From the NCBI GenBank assembly GCA_030674185.1, contig JAPXFY010000086.1, forward strand, positions 25,001 through 89,000: 64,000 nucleotides of DNA, written 5' to 3'. The stretch comes from Monoplex corrugatus. Its lineage: Eukaryota; Mollusca; Gastropoda; Littorinimorpha; Ranellidae. Under the pieces are notes generated by a model. It saw only the letters and a list, made by a program, of their open reading frames with translations, searched no databases and was not told the DNA's origin. A program made the position numbers and the translations under genes. Numbering within the stretch: position 1 is the first letter of the stretch; each line of letters starts with the position of its first letter. This document shows, piece after piece, positions 12,801 through 23,868 of the stretch.

Positions 12801-14406
12801 TATCATTCTTACAAACAAACAGGTAACATGTTTATTATGATATCATTCTTACAAACAAACAGGTAACATGTTTATTATGATATCATTCTTACAAACAGTT
12901 AGGTAACATGTTTATTATGATATCATTCTTACAAACAAACAGGTAACATGTTTATTATGATGTCATTCTTACAAACAGTTAGGTAACATGTTTATTATGA
13001 TGTCATTCTTACAAACAGTTAGGTAACATGTTTATTATGATATCATTCTTACAAACAAACAGTTAGGTAACATGTTTATTATGATGTCATTCTTACAAAC
13101 AAACAGGTAACATGTTTATTATGATATCATTCTTACAAACAAACAGTTAGGTAACATGTTTATTATGATATCATTCTTATAAACAAACAGTTAACATGTT
13201 TATTATGATATCATTCTTACAAACAAACAGTTAGGTAACATGTTTATTATGATATCATTCTTACAAACAAACAGTTAACATGTTTATTATGATATCATTC
13301 TTACAAACAAACAGGTAACATGTTTATTATGAAGTCATTCTTACAAACAAACAGTTAACATGTTTATTATGATGTCATTCTTACAAACAAACAGTTAACA
13401 TGTTTATTATGATATCATTCTTACAAACAAACAGGTAACATGTTTATTATGATGTCATTCTTACAAACAGTTAGGTAACATGTTTATTATGATGTCATTC
13501 TTACAAACAAACAGGTAACATGTTTATTATGATATCATTCTTACAAACAGTTAGGTAACATGTTTATTATGATGTCAATCTTACAAACAAACAGGTAACA
13601 TGTTTATTATGATGTCATTCTTACAAACAAACAGTTAACATGTTTATTATGATGTCATTCTTACAAACAAACAGTTAGGTAACATGTTTATTATGATATC
13701 ATTCTTACAAACAGTTAGGTAACATGTTTATTATGATATCATTCTTACAAACAAACAGGTAACATGTTTATTATGATGTCATTCTTACAAACAAACAGGT
13801 AACATGTTTATTACGATATCATTCTTACAAACAAACAGGTAACATGTTTATTATGATATCATTCTTACAAACAAACAGTTAGGTAACATGTTTATTATGA
13901 TATCATTCTTACAAACAGTTAGGTAACATGTTTATTATGATATCATTCTTACAAACAGTTAGGTAACATGTTTATTATGATATCATTCTTACAAACAAAC
14001 AGGTAACATGTTTATTATGATATCAATCTTACAAACAAACAGGTAACATGTTTATTATGATATCATTCTTACAAACAGTTAGGTAACATGTTTATTATGA
14101 TATCATTCTTACAAACAGTTAGGTAACATGTTTATTATGATATCATTCTTACAAACAGTTAGGTAACATGTTTATTACGATATCATTCTTACAAACAAAC
14201 AGTTAGGTAACATGTTTATTATGATATCAATCTTACAAACAAACAGGTAACATGTTTATTATGATATCATTCTTACAAACAGTTAGGTAACATGTTTATT
14301 ATGATATCATTCTTACAAACAAACAGTTAGGTAACATGTTTATTATGATGTCATTCTTACAAACAGTTAGGTAACATGTTTATTATGATATCATTCTTAC
14401 AAACAG
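9846..14406 (+). repeat. Intronic satellite, block 3
   Basis: The longest uninterrupted stretch between LINE copies. It includes more degenerate units around 10.9-11.4 kb (for example TTTCATTTAAAAATTG near 11016, and several 1-bp indels), unlike the homogeneous units elsewhere. Such a degenerate core is typical of less frequently homogenised satellite sequence. Confidence 0.97.
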
Positions 14407-15649
14407 CTTAGTCACCAGCTTTTTGCAGACGACACACAGCTTCAACAGGCATGCAAACCTGCAGACATTGACAGTACCATACAGACACTACAGACATGCA
14501 CGGATGATGTAAAGACATGGATGACTGACAACATGTTAAAACTTAATGACAGTAAGACTGAAGCTCTTCTGTTTTCTGGTTCTTCTGACTATAATCCTCC
14601 ACTTCCAACTTCTATCACTGTTGGCTCTTCTGACATCTCTTTCTGTCCAAAAGCTAGGAACTTAGGTTTCATTCTTGACTCTTCTCTCTCCATGAAAGAT
14701 CACGTTTCCAAAGTCTGCCAGCTTTCTTATTTTGAATTGAAAAGGATTGGATCTATCAGAAACTTTCTCAGTGTAGATGCCATCAAGATTCTTGTCACTT
14801 CCTGTATTCTGTCGAGACTTGACTACTGTAACTCTCTCCTCATGGGCTGCCCGAACACTGTTCTCTATCTTATGCAGAAAGTTCAAAATTCAGCTGCACG
14901 CCTTATTCTTAAGGCATCCCGTCAACAACCTTGCACTCCTTTGCTTCACCAACTGCACTGGTTACCAATATCTCAGAGAATTAAGTACAAGACTGCTTGC
15001 ATCTGCTTCAATTCTATCTCTGGTTCTGCTCCTGAGTATATTTCTGATATTCTGCACTTGTATACTCCATCTCGGTCTCTCCGCTCTTCCTCTGATTCAA
15101 GACTCCTCAGGCAGATACAGTATAACCGCAAATCTCATGGCTTTCGCTCACTTTCGCATTTCGGTCCCCAGTTTTGGAACTCTCTTCCCAAGAAATTACG
15201 CCACTCTCCGTCCATTTCTTCTTTCAAGTCAAACTTGAAAAACACACCTTTTCCAGCAGTATTTCGACATCTGATCACTTTTCCCCACATCACCTTGTCG
15301 GTTGGCTGATATGTGTAATTGGATTTTGTGTATGCGCGTGGGGGTGGGGGGTAGTAGGGAAGGGGTGGAATAATAGTTTATATGGAGTAACTGAGTGAAA
15401 AGTGTTGAATTGGAATGAATCTGATATTTGATTGAATTGCGTGGTATGCATATTTTGAAGATTGCGAATGTAAATCATTATGTTATGTGATTATGATGTA
15501 TGTATGTATTTGATTGTCATTTGATGATGTGTAAGTTGTTGTGTAGTCTTGTATTTACTGACTTCCTATTATATCCCCCATTCCCCAGCGCCTAGATCCA
15601 GTGGCTTAGTGCGCTTTATAAGTCCTAGGTATTATTATTATTATTATTA
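14407..15649 (+). mobile_element. CR1/L2-like LINE 3' fragment inside the satellite, copy 3
   Basis: Same junctions and sequence as copies 1 and 2, offset 5803 bp from copy 2. It carries one extra A in a run at about 15238, which shifts the frame near the C-terminus so the conserved KTHLFQQYFDI end is replaced by an out-of-frame tail. Otherwise it encodes the same FADD-to-C-terminal portion of a LINE reverse transcriptase. Confidence 0.9.
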
Positions 15650-18600
15650 CAAACAAACAGTTAGGTAACTTGTTTATTATGATATCATTCTTACAAACAA
15701 ACAGTTAGGTAACATGTTTATTATGATATCATTCTTACAAACAAACAGTTAGGTAACATGTTTATTATGATGTCATTCTTACAAACAAACAGTTAGGTAA
15801 CATGTTTATTATGATATCATTCTTACAAACAAACAGGTAACATGTTTATTATGATGTCATTCTTACAAACAAACAGGTAACATGTTTATTATGATATCAT
15901 TCTTACAAACAAACAGGTAACATGTTTATTATGATGTCATTCTTACAAACAAACAGTTAACATGTTTATTATGATATCATTCTTACAAACAAACAGTTAG
16001 GTAACATGTTTATTATGATGTCATTCTTACAAACAAACAGTTAACATGTTTATTATGATATCATTCTTACAAACAAACAGTTAGGTAACATGTTTATTAT
16101 GATGTCATTCTTACAAACAAACAGTTAGGTAACATGTTTATTATGATATCATTCTTACAAACAAACAGTTAGGTAACATGTTTATTATGATATCATTCTT
16201 ACAAACAGTTAGGTAACATGTTTATTATGATATCATTCTTACAAACAAACAGTTAGGTAACATGTTTATTATGATGTCATTCTTACAAACAAACAGTTAG
16301 GTAACATGTTTATTATGATATCATTCTTACAAACAAACAGTTAGGTAACATGTTTATTACGATGTCATTCTTACAAACAAACAGGTAACATGTTTATTAT
16401 GATGTCATTCTTACAAACAAACAGTTAGGTAACATGTTTATTACGATGTCATTCTTACAAACAAACAGGTAACATGTTTATTATGATGTCATTCTTACAA
16501 ACAGTTAGGTAACATGTTTATTATGATATCATTCTTACAAACAAACAGGTAACATGTTTATTATGATATCATTCTTACAAACAAACAGGTAACATGTTTA
16601 TTATGATGTCATTCTTACAAACAAACAGGTAACATGTTTATTATGATATCATTCTTACAAACAAACAGTTAACATGTTTATTATGATATCATTCTTACAA
16701 ACAAACAGTTAACATGTTTATTATGATGTCATTCTTACAAACAGTTAGGTAACATGTTTATTATGATGTCATTCTTACAAACAAACAGGTAACTTGTTTA
16801 TTATGATATCATTCTTACAAACAAACAAACAGGTACCATGTTTATTATGATGTCATTCTTACAAACAAACAGTTAACATGTTTATTATGATGTCATTCTT
16901 ACAAACAGTTAGGTAACATGTTTATTATGATGTCATTCTTACAAACAAACAGGTAACTTGTTTATTATGATATCATTCTTACAAACAAACAAACAGGTAC
17001 CATGTTTATTATGATGTCATTCTTACAAACAAACAGGTAACATGTATATTATGATGTCACTCTTACAAACAAACAGGTAACATGTTTATTATGATATCAT
17101 TCTTACAAACAAACAGGTAACATGTATATTATGATATCATTCTTACAAACAAACAGGTAACATGTTTATTATGATGTCATTCTTACAAACAAACAGGTAA
17201 CATGTTTATTATGATATCATTCTTACAAACAAACAGTTAGGTAACATGTTTATTATGATATCATTCTTACAAACAAACAGGTAACATGTTTATTATGATG
17301 TCATTCTTACAAACAAACAGGTAACATGTTTATTATGATGTCATTCTTACAAACAAACAGTTAGGTTACATGTTTATTACGATGTCATTCTTACAAACAA
17401 ACAGTTAGGTAACATGTATATTATGATATCATTCTTACAAACAAACAGTTAACATGTTTATTATGATATCATTCTTACAAACAAACAGTTAGGTAACATG
17501 TTTATTATGATATCATTCTTACAAACAAACAGTTAGGTAACATGTTTTATATGATGTCATTCTTACAAACAAACAGTTAGGTAACATGTTTATTATGATG
17601 TCATTCTTACAAACAAACAGTTAGGTAACATGTTTATTATGATGTCATTCTTACAAACAAACAGTTAGGTAACATGTTTATTATGATGTCATTCTTACAA
17701 ACAAACAAACAGGTAACATGTTTATTATGATGTCATTCTTACAAACAAACAGTTAGGTAACATGTTTATTATGATGTCATTCTTACAAACAAACAGTTAG
17801 GTAACATGTTTATTATGATGTCATTCTTACAAACAAACAGTTAGGTAACATGTTTATTATGATATCATTCTTACAAACAAACAGGTAACATGTTTATTAT
17901 GATATCATTCTTACAAACAAACAGTTAGGTAACATGTTTATTATGATGTCATTCTTACAAACAAACAGTTAGGTAACATGTTTATTATGATGTCATTCTT
18001 ACAAACAAACAGTTAACATGTTTATTATGATGTCATTCTTACAAACAAACAGTTAACATGTTTATTACGATGTCATTCTTACAAACAAACAGTTAACATG
18101 TTTATTATGATGTCATTCTTACAAACAAACAGTAACATGTTTATTATGATATCATTCTTACAAACAAACAGGTAACATGTTTATTATGATATCATTCTTA
18201 CAAACAAACAGTTAGGTAACATTTTATTATGATATCATTCTTACAAACAAACAGTTAGGTAACATGTTTATTATGATGTCATTCTTACAAACAAACAGTT
18301 AACATGTTTATTATGATGTCATTCTTACAAACAAACAGTTAACATGTTTATTATGATGTCATTCTTACAAACAAACAGTTAACATGTTTATTATGATGTC
18401 ATTCTTACAAACAAACAGTTAGTTAACATGTTTATTATGATGTCATTCTTACAAACAAACAGTTAACATGTTTATTATGATGTCATTCTTACAAACAAAC
18501 AGTTAACATGTTTATTAGATGTCATTCTTACAAACAAACAGTTAGTTAACATGTTTATTATGATGTCATTCTTACAAACAAACAGTTAGGTAACATGTTT

Positions 18601-21297
18601 ATTATGATATCATTCTTACAAACAAACAGTTAGGTAACATGTTTATTATGATATCATTCTTACAAACAGTTAGGTAACATGTTTATTATGATATCATTCT
18701 TACAAACAAACAGGTAACATGTTTATTATGATGTCATTCTTACAAACAAACAGTTAGGTAACATGTTTATTATGATATCATTCTTCCAACAAACAGGTAA
18801 CATGTTTATTATGATATCATTCTTACAAACAAACAGGTAACATGTTTATTATGATATTATTCTTACAAACAAACAGGTAACATGTTTATTATGATATCAT
18901 TCTTACAAACAAACAGGTAGCATGTTTATTATGATATCATTCTTACAAACAAACAGGTAGCATGTTTATTATGATATCATTCTTACAAACAAACAGTTAG
19001 GTAACATGTTTATTATGATGTCATTCTTACAAACAAACAGTTAGGTAACATGTTTATTATGATGTCATTCTTACAAACAAACAGTTAGGTAACATGTTTA
19101 TTATGATATCATTCTTACAAACAAACAGTTAGGTAACATGTTTATTATGATATCATTCTTACAAACAAACAGTTAGGTAACATGTTTATTATGATATCAT
19201 TCTTACAAACAAACAGGTAACATGTTTATTATGATATCATTCTTACAAACAAACAGGTAACATGTTTATTATGATATCATTCTTACAAACAAACAGGTAA
19301 CATGTTTATTATGATATCATTCTTACAAACAAACAGGTAACATGTTTATTATGATGTCATTCTTACAAACAAACAGGTAACATGTTTATTATGATATCAT
19401 TCTTACAAACAAACAGGTAACATGTTTATTATGATATCATTCTTACAAACAAACAGTTAGGTAACATGTTTATTATGATGTCATTCTTACAAACAAACAG
19501 TTAGGTAACATGTTTATTATGATGTCATTCTTACAAACAAACAGTTAGGTAACATGTTTATTACGATGTCATTCTTACAAACAGTTAGGTAACATGTTTA
19601 TTATGATATCATTCTTACAAACAAACAGGTAACATGTTTATTATGATGTCATTCTTACAAACAAACAGTTAACATGTTTATTATAATGTCATTCTTACAA
19701 ACAGTTAGGTAACATGTTTATTATGATATCATTCTTACAAACAAACAGGTAACATGTTTATTATGATGTCATTCTTACAAACAAACAGTTAACATGTTTA
19801 TTATGATATCATTCTTACAAACAAACAGGTAACATGTTTATTATGATATCATTCTTACAAACAAACAGGTAACATGTTTATTATGATATCATTCTTACAA
19901 ACAAACAGGTAACATGTTTATTACGATATCATTCTTACAAACAGTTAGGTAACATGTTTATTATGATGTCATTCTTACAAACAAACAGTTAGGTAACATG
20001 TTTATTATGATATCATTCTTACAAACAAACAGTTAGGTAACATGTTTATTATGATATCATTCTTACAAACAAACAGGTAACATGTTTATTATGATATCAT
20101 TCTTACAAACAAACAGTTAGGTAACATGTTTATTATGATATCATTCTTACAAACAAACAGGTAACATGTTTATTATGATATCATTCTTACAAACAAACAG
20201 TTAGGTAACATGTTTATTATGATATCATTCTTACAAACAAACAGGTAACATGTTTATTATGATATCATTCTTACAAACAAACAGGTAACATGTTTATTAT
20301 GATGTCATTCTTACAAACAAACAGGTAACATGTTTATTATGATATCATTCTTACAAACAAACAGGTAACATGTTTATTATGATGTCATTCTTACAAACAA
20401 ACAGTTAGTAACATGTTTATTATGATGTCATTCTTACAAACAAACAGTTAGGTAACATGTTTATTATGATATCATTCTTACAAACAGTTAGGTAACATGT
20501 TTATTATGATGTCATTCTTACAAACAAACAGTTAACATGTTTATTATGATGTCATTCTTACAAACAAACAGGGAACATGTTTATTATGATATCATTCTTA
20601 CAAACAAACAGGTAACATGTTTATTATGATGTCATTCTTACAAACAAACAGTTAACATGTTTATTATGATATCATTCTTACAAACAAACAGTTAGTTAAC
20701 ATGTTTATTATGATATCATTCTTACAAACAGTTAACATGTTTATTATGATGTCATTCTTACAAACAAACAGTTAACATGTTTATTATGATGTCATTCTTA
20801 CAAACAAACAGTTAGGTAACATGTTTATTATGATATCATTCTTACAAACAAACAGTTAGGTAACATGTTTATTATGATATCATTCTTACAAACAAACAGT
20901 TAGGTAACATGTTTATTATGATATCATTCTTACAAACAAACAGGTAACATGTTTATTATGATGTCATTCTTACAAACAAACAGTTAACATGTTTATTATG
21001 ATATCATTCTTACAAACAAACAGGTAACATGTTTATTATGAAGTCATTCTTACAAACAAACAGTTAACATGTTTATTATGAATGTCATTCTTACAAACAA
21101 ACAGTTAGGTAACATGTTTATTATGATATCATTCTTACAAACAAACAGGTAACATGTTTATTATGATGTCATTCTTACAAACAGTTAGGTAACATGTTTA
21201 TTATGATGTCATTCTTACAAACAAACAGGTAACATGTTTATTATGATATCATTCTTACAAACAGTTAGGTAACATGTTTATTATGATGTCAATCTTA
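15650..21297 (+). repeat. Intronic satellite, block 4
   Basis: Continues the 40-44 bp satellite to within 150 bp of the last exon. The beginning repeats block 2 nearly unit for unit, and the part from about 17030 repeats block 3 from about 9980 (for example the shared GTAACATGTATATTATGATG variants). This indicates multi-kilobase duplication inside the array. The array stops at AATCTTAC/CAGCAGCATTG. Confidence 0.97.
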
Positions 21298-21443
21298 CCA
21301 GCAGCATTGTTGTCGTTCATAGCATTTCATGCTTTGAAGTTTATTGTGTGTACAGGTGAGTTCAAAAGACTGGTAGTCAGTGTTGTCTTATTCATTCTGT
21401 GTTTCTTGCACAATAATCATATCACATCTGTGTGTTCGTACAG

Positions 21444-21602
21444 TCAAGCGCAGGTGAATGGCAGATCATTTTCTACCTGGCTGCCGGGATCTACGGACTG
21501 GGAGCTGTGGTCTTTGGCCTGCTGGCCTCTGGGGATCGCCAGCAGTGGGCTCACATCCCTATGGGCTACCAACCCTACCTGGATGACCCTGAGAAGGAAT
21601 AA
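21444..21602 (+). CDS. SLC17-family transporter, terminal coding exon
   Basis: The last 52 residues start SSAGEWQIIFYLAAGIYGLG, continue AVVFGLLASGDRQQWAHIPM and end QPYLDDPEKE with TAA at 21600-21602. EWQ.(V/I)F.(I/L)AA.I followed by (A/F)SG..Q.WA is the standard end of SLC17 proteins: the last transmembrane helix, then a short cytosolic tail. The acceptor is GTTCGTACAG ending at 21443; phase 0 matches the upstream exon, and the joined peptide fits the family without gaps. The very end of the exon (from 21566) is the first unit of a tandem triplication, so the stop codon and the last codons recur downstream. Confidence 0.9.
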   Translation, partial: SSAGEWQIIFYLAAGIYGLGAVVFGLLASGDRQQWAHIPMGYQPYLDDPEKE

Positions 21603-21820
21603 CGACTTGCTCACCTATATGATTTGGCTAGATGATAACGATCCCTGTGAAAGGACTACCAACCCTACCTGGATGACCCTGAGAAGGAATAACGACTTGC
21701 ACACCTATATGATTTGGCTAGATGATAACGATCCCTGTGAAAGAAGGACTACCACCCTACCTGGATGACCCTGAGAAGGAACAGCAACTTGCACACCTAT
21801 ATGGCTTGGCTAGATGATAA
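21566..21820 (+). repeat. Tandem triplication of the gene's last codons and 3' flank (~90 bp unit)
   Basis: Units start at 21566, 21656 and 21749 with CTACCAACCCTACCTGGATG or a near copy. Units 1 and 2 keep GAGAAGGAATAA; unit 3 reads GAGAAGGAACAG and has lost that stop. The end of unit 3 (GATCCCTGTGGAAGAAGGAC) is found only after the TIR element, at about 22420-22439, so the element split it. Confidence 0.9.
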
Positions 21821-21823
21821 AAT

Positions 21824-22415
21824 GTGACCTCCCACCATGAAATCAGTCTTTAACTCGCAGTCTGTCGAACAGCACTAGGAGCTGAAAAGGTGACTGAGGG
21901 TCTATCTGGGATGTTTTGACTTTTTCTCAAAATTGATTTCTGTAGACTATAATCTATCCTCCACAGAAATTTTTTTCTTAAAAAAATATTGTTAATCAAT
22001 TTAAAATGGTATTTTAATGCACTGACCGCAGCAGAAAGAACGCAGTTTCTTACCAAAAATACCTATTTTTGTCTCTTATTATGAACCGTAACTTGTACAG
22101 TACCCACACATGTAATATACTGATGGAAAGCTCTATGGTGCACCTTTCAGATAATGACAGCAAAAATTAGAAACCAACTGGGTCAAAGCCACCAAGTAAA
22201 GAAATTTAAGGAAAATGTGTAGGAGAGCACACAAAAACTTTAGAGGCCGTTTTCTCAAAATGGCCGTCATACAACTTAATGACTTCAAACACACATAACT
22301 TCTACATTTTTTGGAGTACAAGTTTTATTCAAGTACCAAAATAATCAGCAGAATGTACACTTTCCAGTGATATCTCAAAATGGTAGTTTAGACTGATTTC
22401 GTGGTAGGAGGTCAC
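21824..22415 (+). mobile_element. TIR element family M1, copy 1
   Basis: About 590 bp bounded by inverted repeats: GTGACCTCCCACCATGAAAT on the left and the complement of GATTTCGTGGTAGGAGGTCAC on the right. The flanking AAAT on both sides is a candidate 4-bp target duplication. Units 1 and 2 of the 90-bp triplication supply the empty site. The interior is AT-rich and has no transposase; it includes TTTCTCAAAATTGATTTCTG and TTTATTCAAGTACCAAAATA. Related copies are at 31288, 40085, 50846 and 62645. Confidence 0.8.
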
Positions 22416-22436
22416 AAATGATCCCTGTGGAAGAAG

Positions 22437-22745
22437 GACTTCTGTATCCCTAAGGACTGTATAGCATGTGTGAAAGATGGCCCCAGAACCCTAAGGGCTG
22501 TATAGCATGTGTGAAAGATGGCCCCAGAACCCTAAGGACTGTATAGCATGTCTGAACGATGGTCACAGAACCCTAAGGACTGTATAGCATGTCTAAACGA
22601 TGGTCACAGAACCCTAAGGACTGTATAGCATGTGTGAAAAATGGTCACAGAACCCTAAGGACTGTATAGCATGTCTAAACGATGGTCCCAGAACCCTAAG
22701 GACTGTATAGCATGTGTGAAAGATGGTCCCAGAACCCTAAGGTTG
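22437..22745 (+). repeat. ~41-44 bp minisatellite
   Basis: Seven or so units of CCTAAGGACTGTATAGCATG plus TGTGAAAGATGGTCCCAGAA, with small changes. No function is evident. Confidence 0.9.
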
Positions 22746-23170
22746 TAGGTGAGTGAGGGGGTAGAGAAATCAGATTTTCTGTGATCCATCATTGTGAGGG
22801 TGGTGCCGACTTCCTGGCCTACCCCTTGCTGCTTTACCTTTCCCAACCCTCAGTGTTGTCAGGTGCCTGTTCGCAGGTGTGTGGACCGGAGACAGCATGC
22901 ATGAAGTTGTTTTTTTTTTTTGTTTTTTTTTTTTTCCCCACAAGTTGTGATAAAACCTGAGAATGAAAGCTGACTTTTAACATCTCCAGGGATTCGTCAT
23001 CATCTAGGTGGAAACAACCCCCCCCCCCCCCCCTCCAAAAAAAATTTTTTATAGTGGGAGAGACTACTAACTAGGTGATAATATGAAACATAATGATTTA
23101 CCCTCACCCCCCACCCCCCACCTTCAGGACCCAGCATATTGAAGTTGTAATAAAGCAGGAGAAGGAATGA
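22746..23170 (+). other. Non-coding stretch, no gene seen
   Basis: Contains poly-T (about 22908-22935) and poly-C (about 23020-23032) runs and otherwise unremarkable sequence. Confidence 0.5.
23149..23154 (+). promoter_or_regulatory. Candidate AATAAA polyadenylation signal
   Basis: AATAAA about 1.55 kb past the transporter stop, on the same strand. It is the first clear hexamer I noticed downstream. No GT-rich element was verified, so it may be chance. Confidence 0.2.
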
Positions 23171-23176
23171 TCAAAC

Positions 23177-23436
23177 TTAACCCTTTGACTCCCGCACCCT
23201 GTCCACCAGCATCCTGCATCGCCAACCATGCTAGCAAAGCGAAAACTTAACCCTTTGATTCTCTCACCCTATCCACCAGCTTCCTGCAGGGTGAGAGAAT
23301 CAGAGGGTTGTTTTTGCAGTTGGCGGATAGGCTGCGGGAGTCAAAGGGTTAAGTTTTTGCAGTTGGCAGATAGGGTGCGGGAGTCAAAGGGTTAAGTTTT
23401 TGCAGTTGGCGGATAGGGTGCAGGAGTCAATGGGTT
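23177..23436. repeat. Palindromic TTAACCCTTTGA element
   Basis: Modules of TTAACCCTTTGACTCCCGCA and CACCCTATCCACCAGC are followed by their reverse complements (GGGAGTCAAAGGGTTAAG, several times). The whole can fold back. Related segments occur at 39905-40078 and 62470-62640. It looks like a small foldback element. Confidence 0.65.
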
Positions 23437-23687
23437 AACACATGTAGAGATGGAAAATGTCTGTGTCATAATGAATCCTAACAACAACAACAACAAATAA
23501 TATATGAATACCTGTAGAGACTGGGCATAGGTAAATGTTAGAGGATGAAAGTGTCTCACCGATACTGTTATAATATTTATATAAAGATTTTTTTACTGTT
23601 ATATTTAGAGAGATTTTTTGTATTTCAGCTTGCCCTGTTTAGGTACAGAGTCAACCATATACTCAATTCTGTTTGTGAGTTCTCTGT

Positions 23688-23745
23688 CATGTGCTCTCTA
23701 TAATTTTCCATTGCTTTTATTCTTTCTCCCCATTTATAGCCGTGT

Positions 23746-23792
<47 letters not shown>

Positions 23793-23868
23793 TGTTTCAG
23801 CGCTTAGATTTGATTTTATCAAGATTTTGCGCTATATAGATATTGTAATTATTATTATTATTATTATA
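23688..23868 (+). mobile_element. CR1/L2-like LINE 3' tail fragment
   Basis: Order: TTTTCCATTGCTTTTATTCT, a (TG)n tract, CAGCGCTTAGATTTGATTTT, GCGCTATATAGATATTG and (ATT)n. This is the same 3' UTR seen in the LINEs at 41436-43385 and 45658-47463, here on the + strand and without coding sequence. Confidence 0.8.

Larger units (their letters stand above)
303..21443 (+). other. 21.1-kb intron of the SLC17-family gene
   Basis: The intron begins GTAAAC at 303 and ends CGTACAG at 21441-21443. Joining codons across it gives ...IVTNQ followed by SSAGEWQIIFYLAAG, which restores the expected SLC17 order with no frame shift. Nearly all the interior is repeat: an RTE insertion, a dispersed repeat, an RTE relic and a satellite interrupted by three LINE fragments. 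Bases 21298-21443 are the only non-repetitive part at the 3' end. I saw no additional exon. Confidence 0.85.

Noticed and set aside
1855..21297. Possible CRISPR-like array
   Set aside because: Units are directly contiguous without unique spacers, no cas genes exist, and the array lies in a eukaryotic intron.
21603..21768. Extension of the transporter frame beyond the stop through the tandem units
   Set aside because: The true frame ends at TAA 21600-21602 and matches the family length. The longer open frame over this region is in a different phase that does not encode the SLC17 pattern.
22133..22321. Minus-strand frame MTAILRKRPLKFLCALLHIF, kept in all M1 copies
   Set aside because: The whole M1 interior is conserved at the DNA level among young copies, so frame conservation alone is not evidence of coding; it matches no transposase that I recognise.
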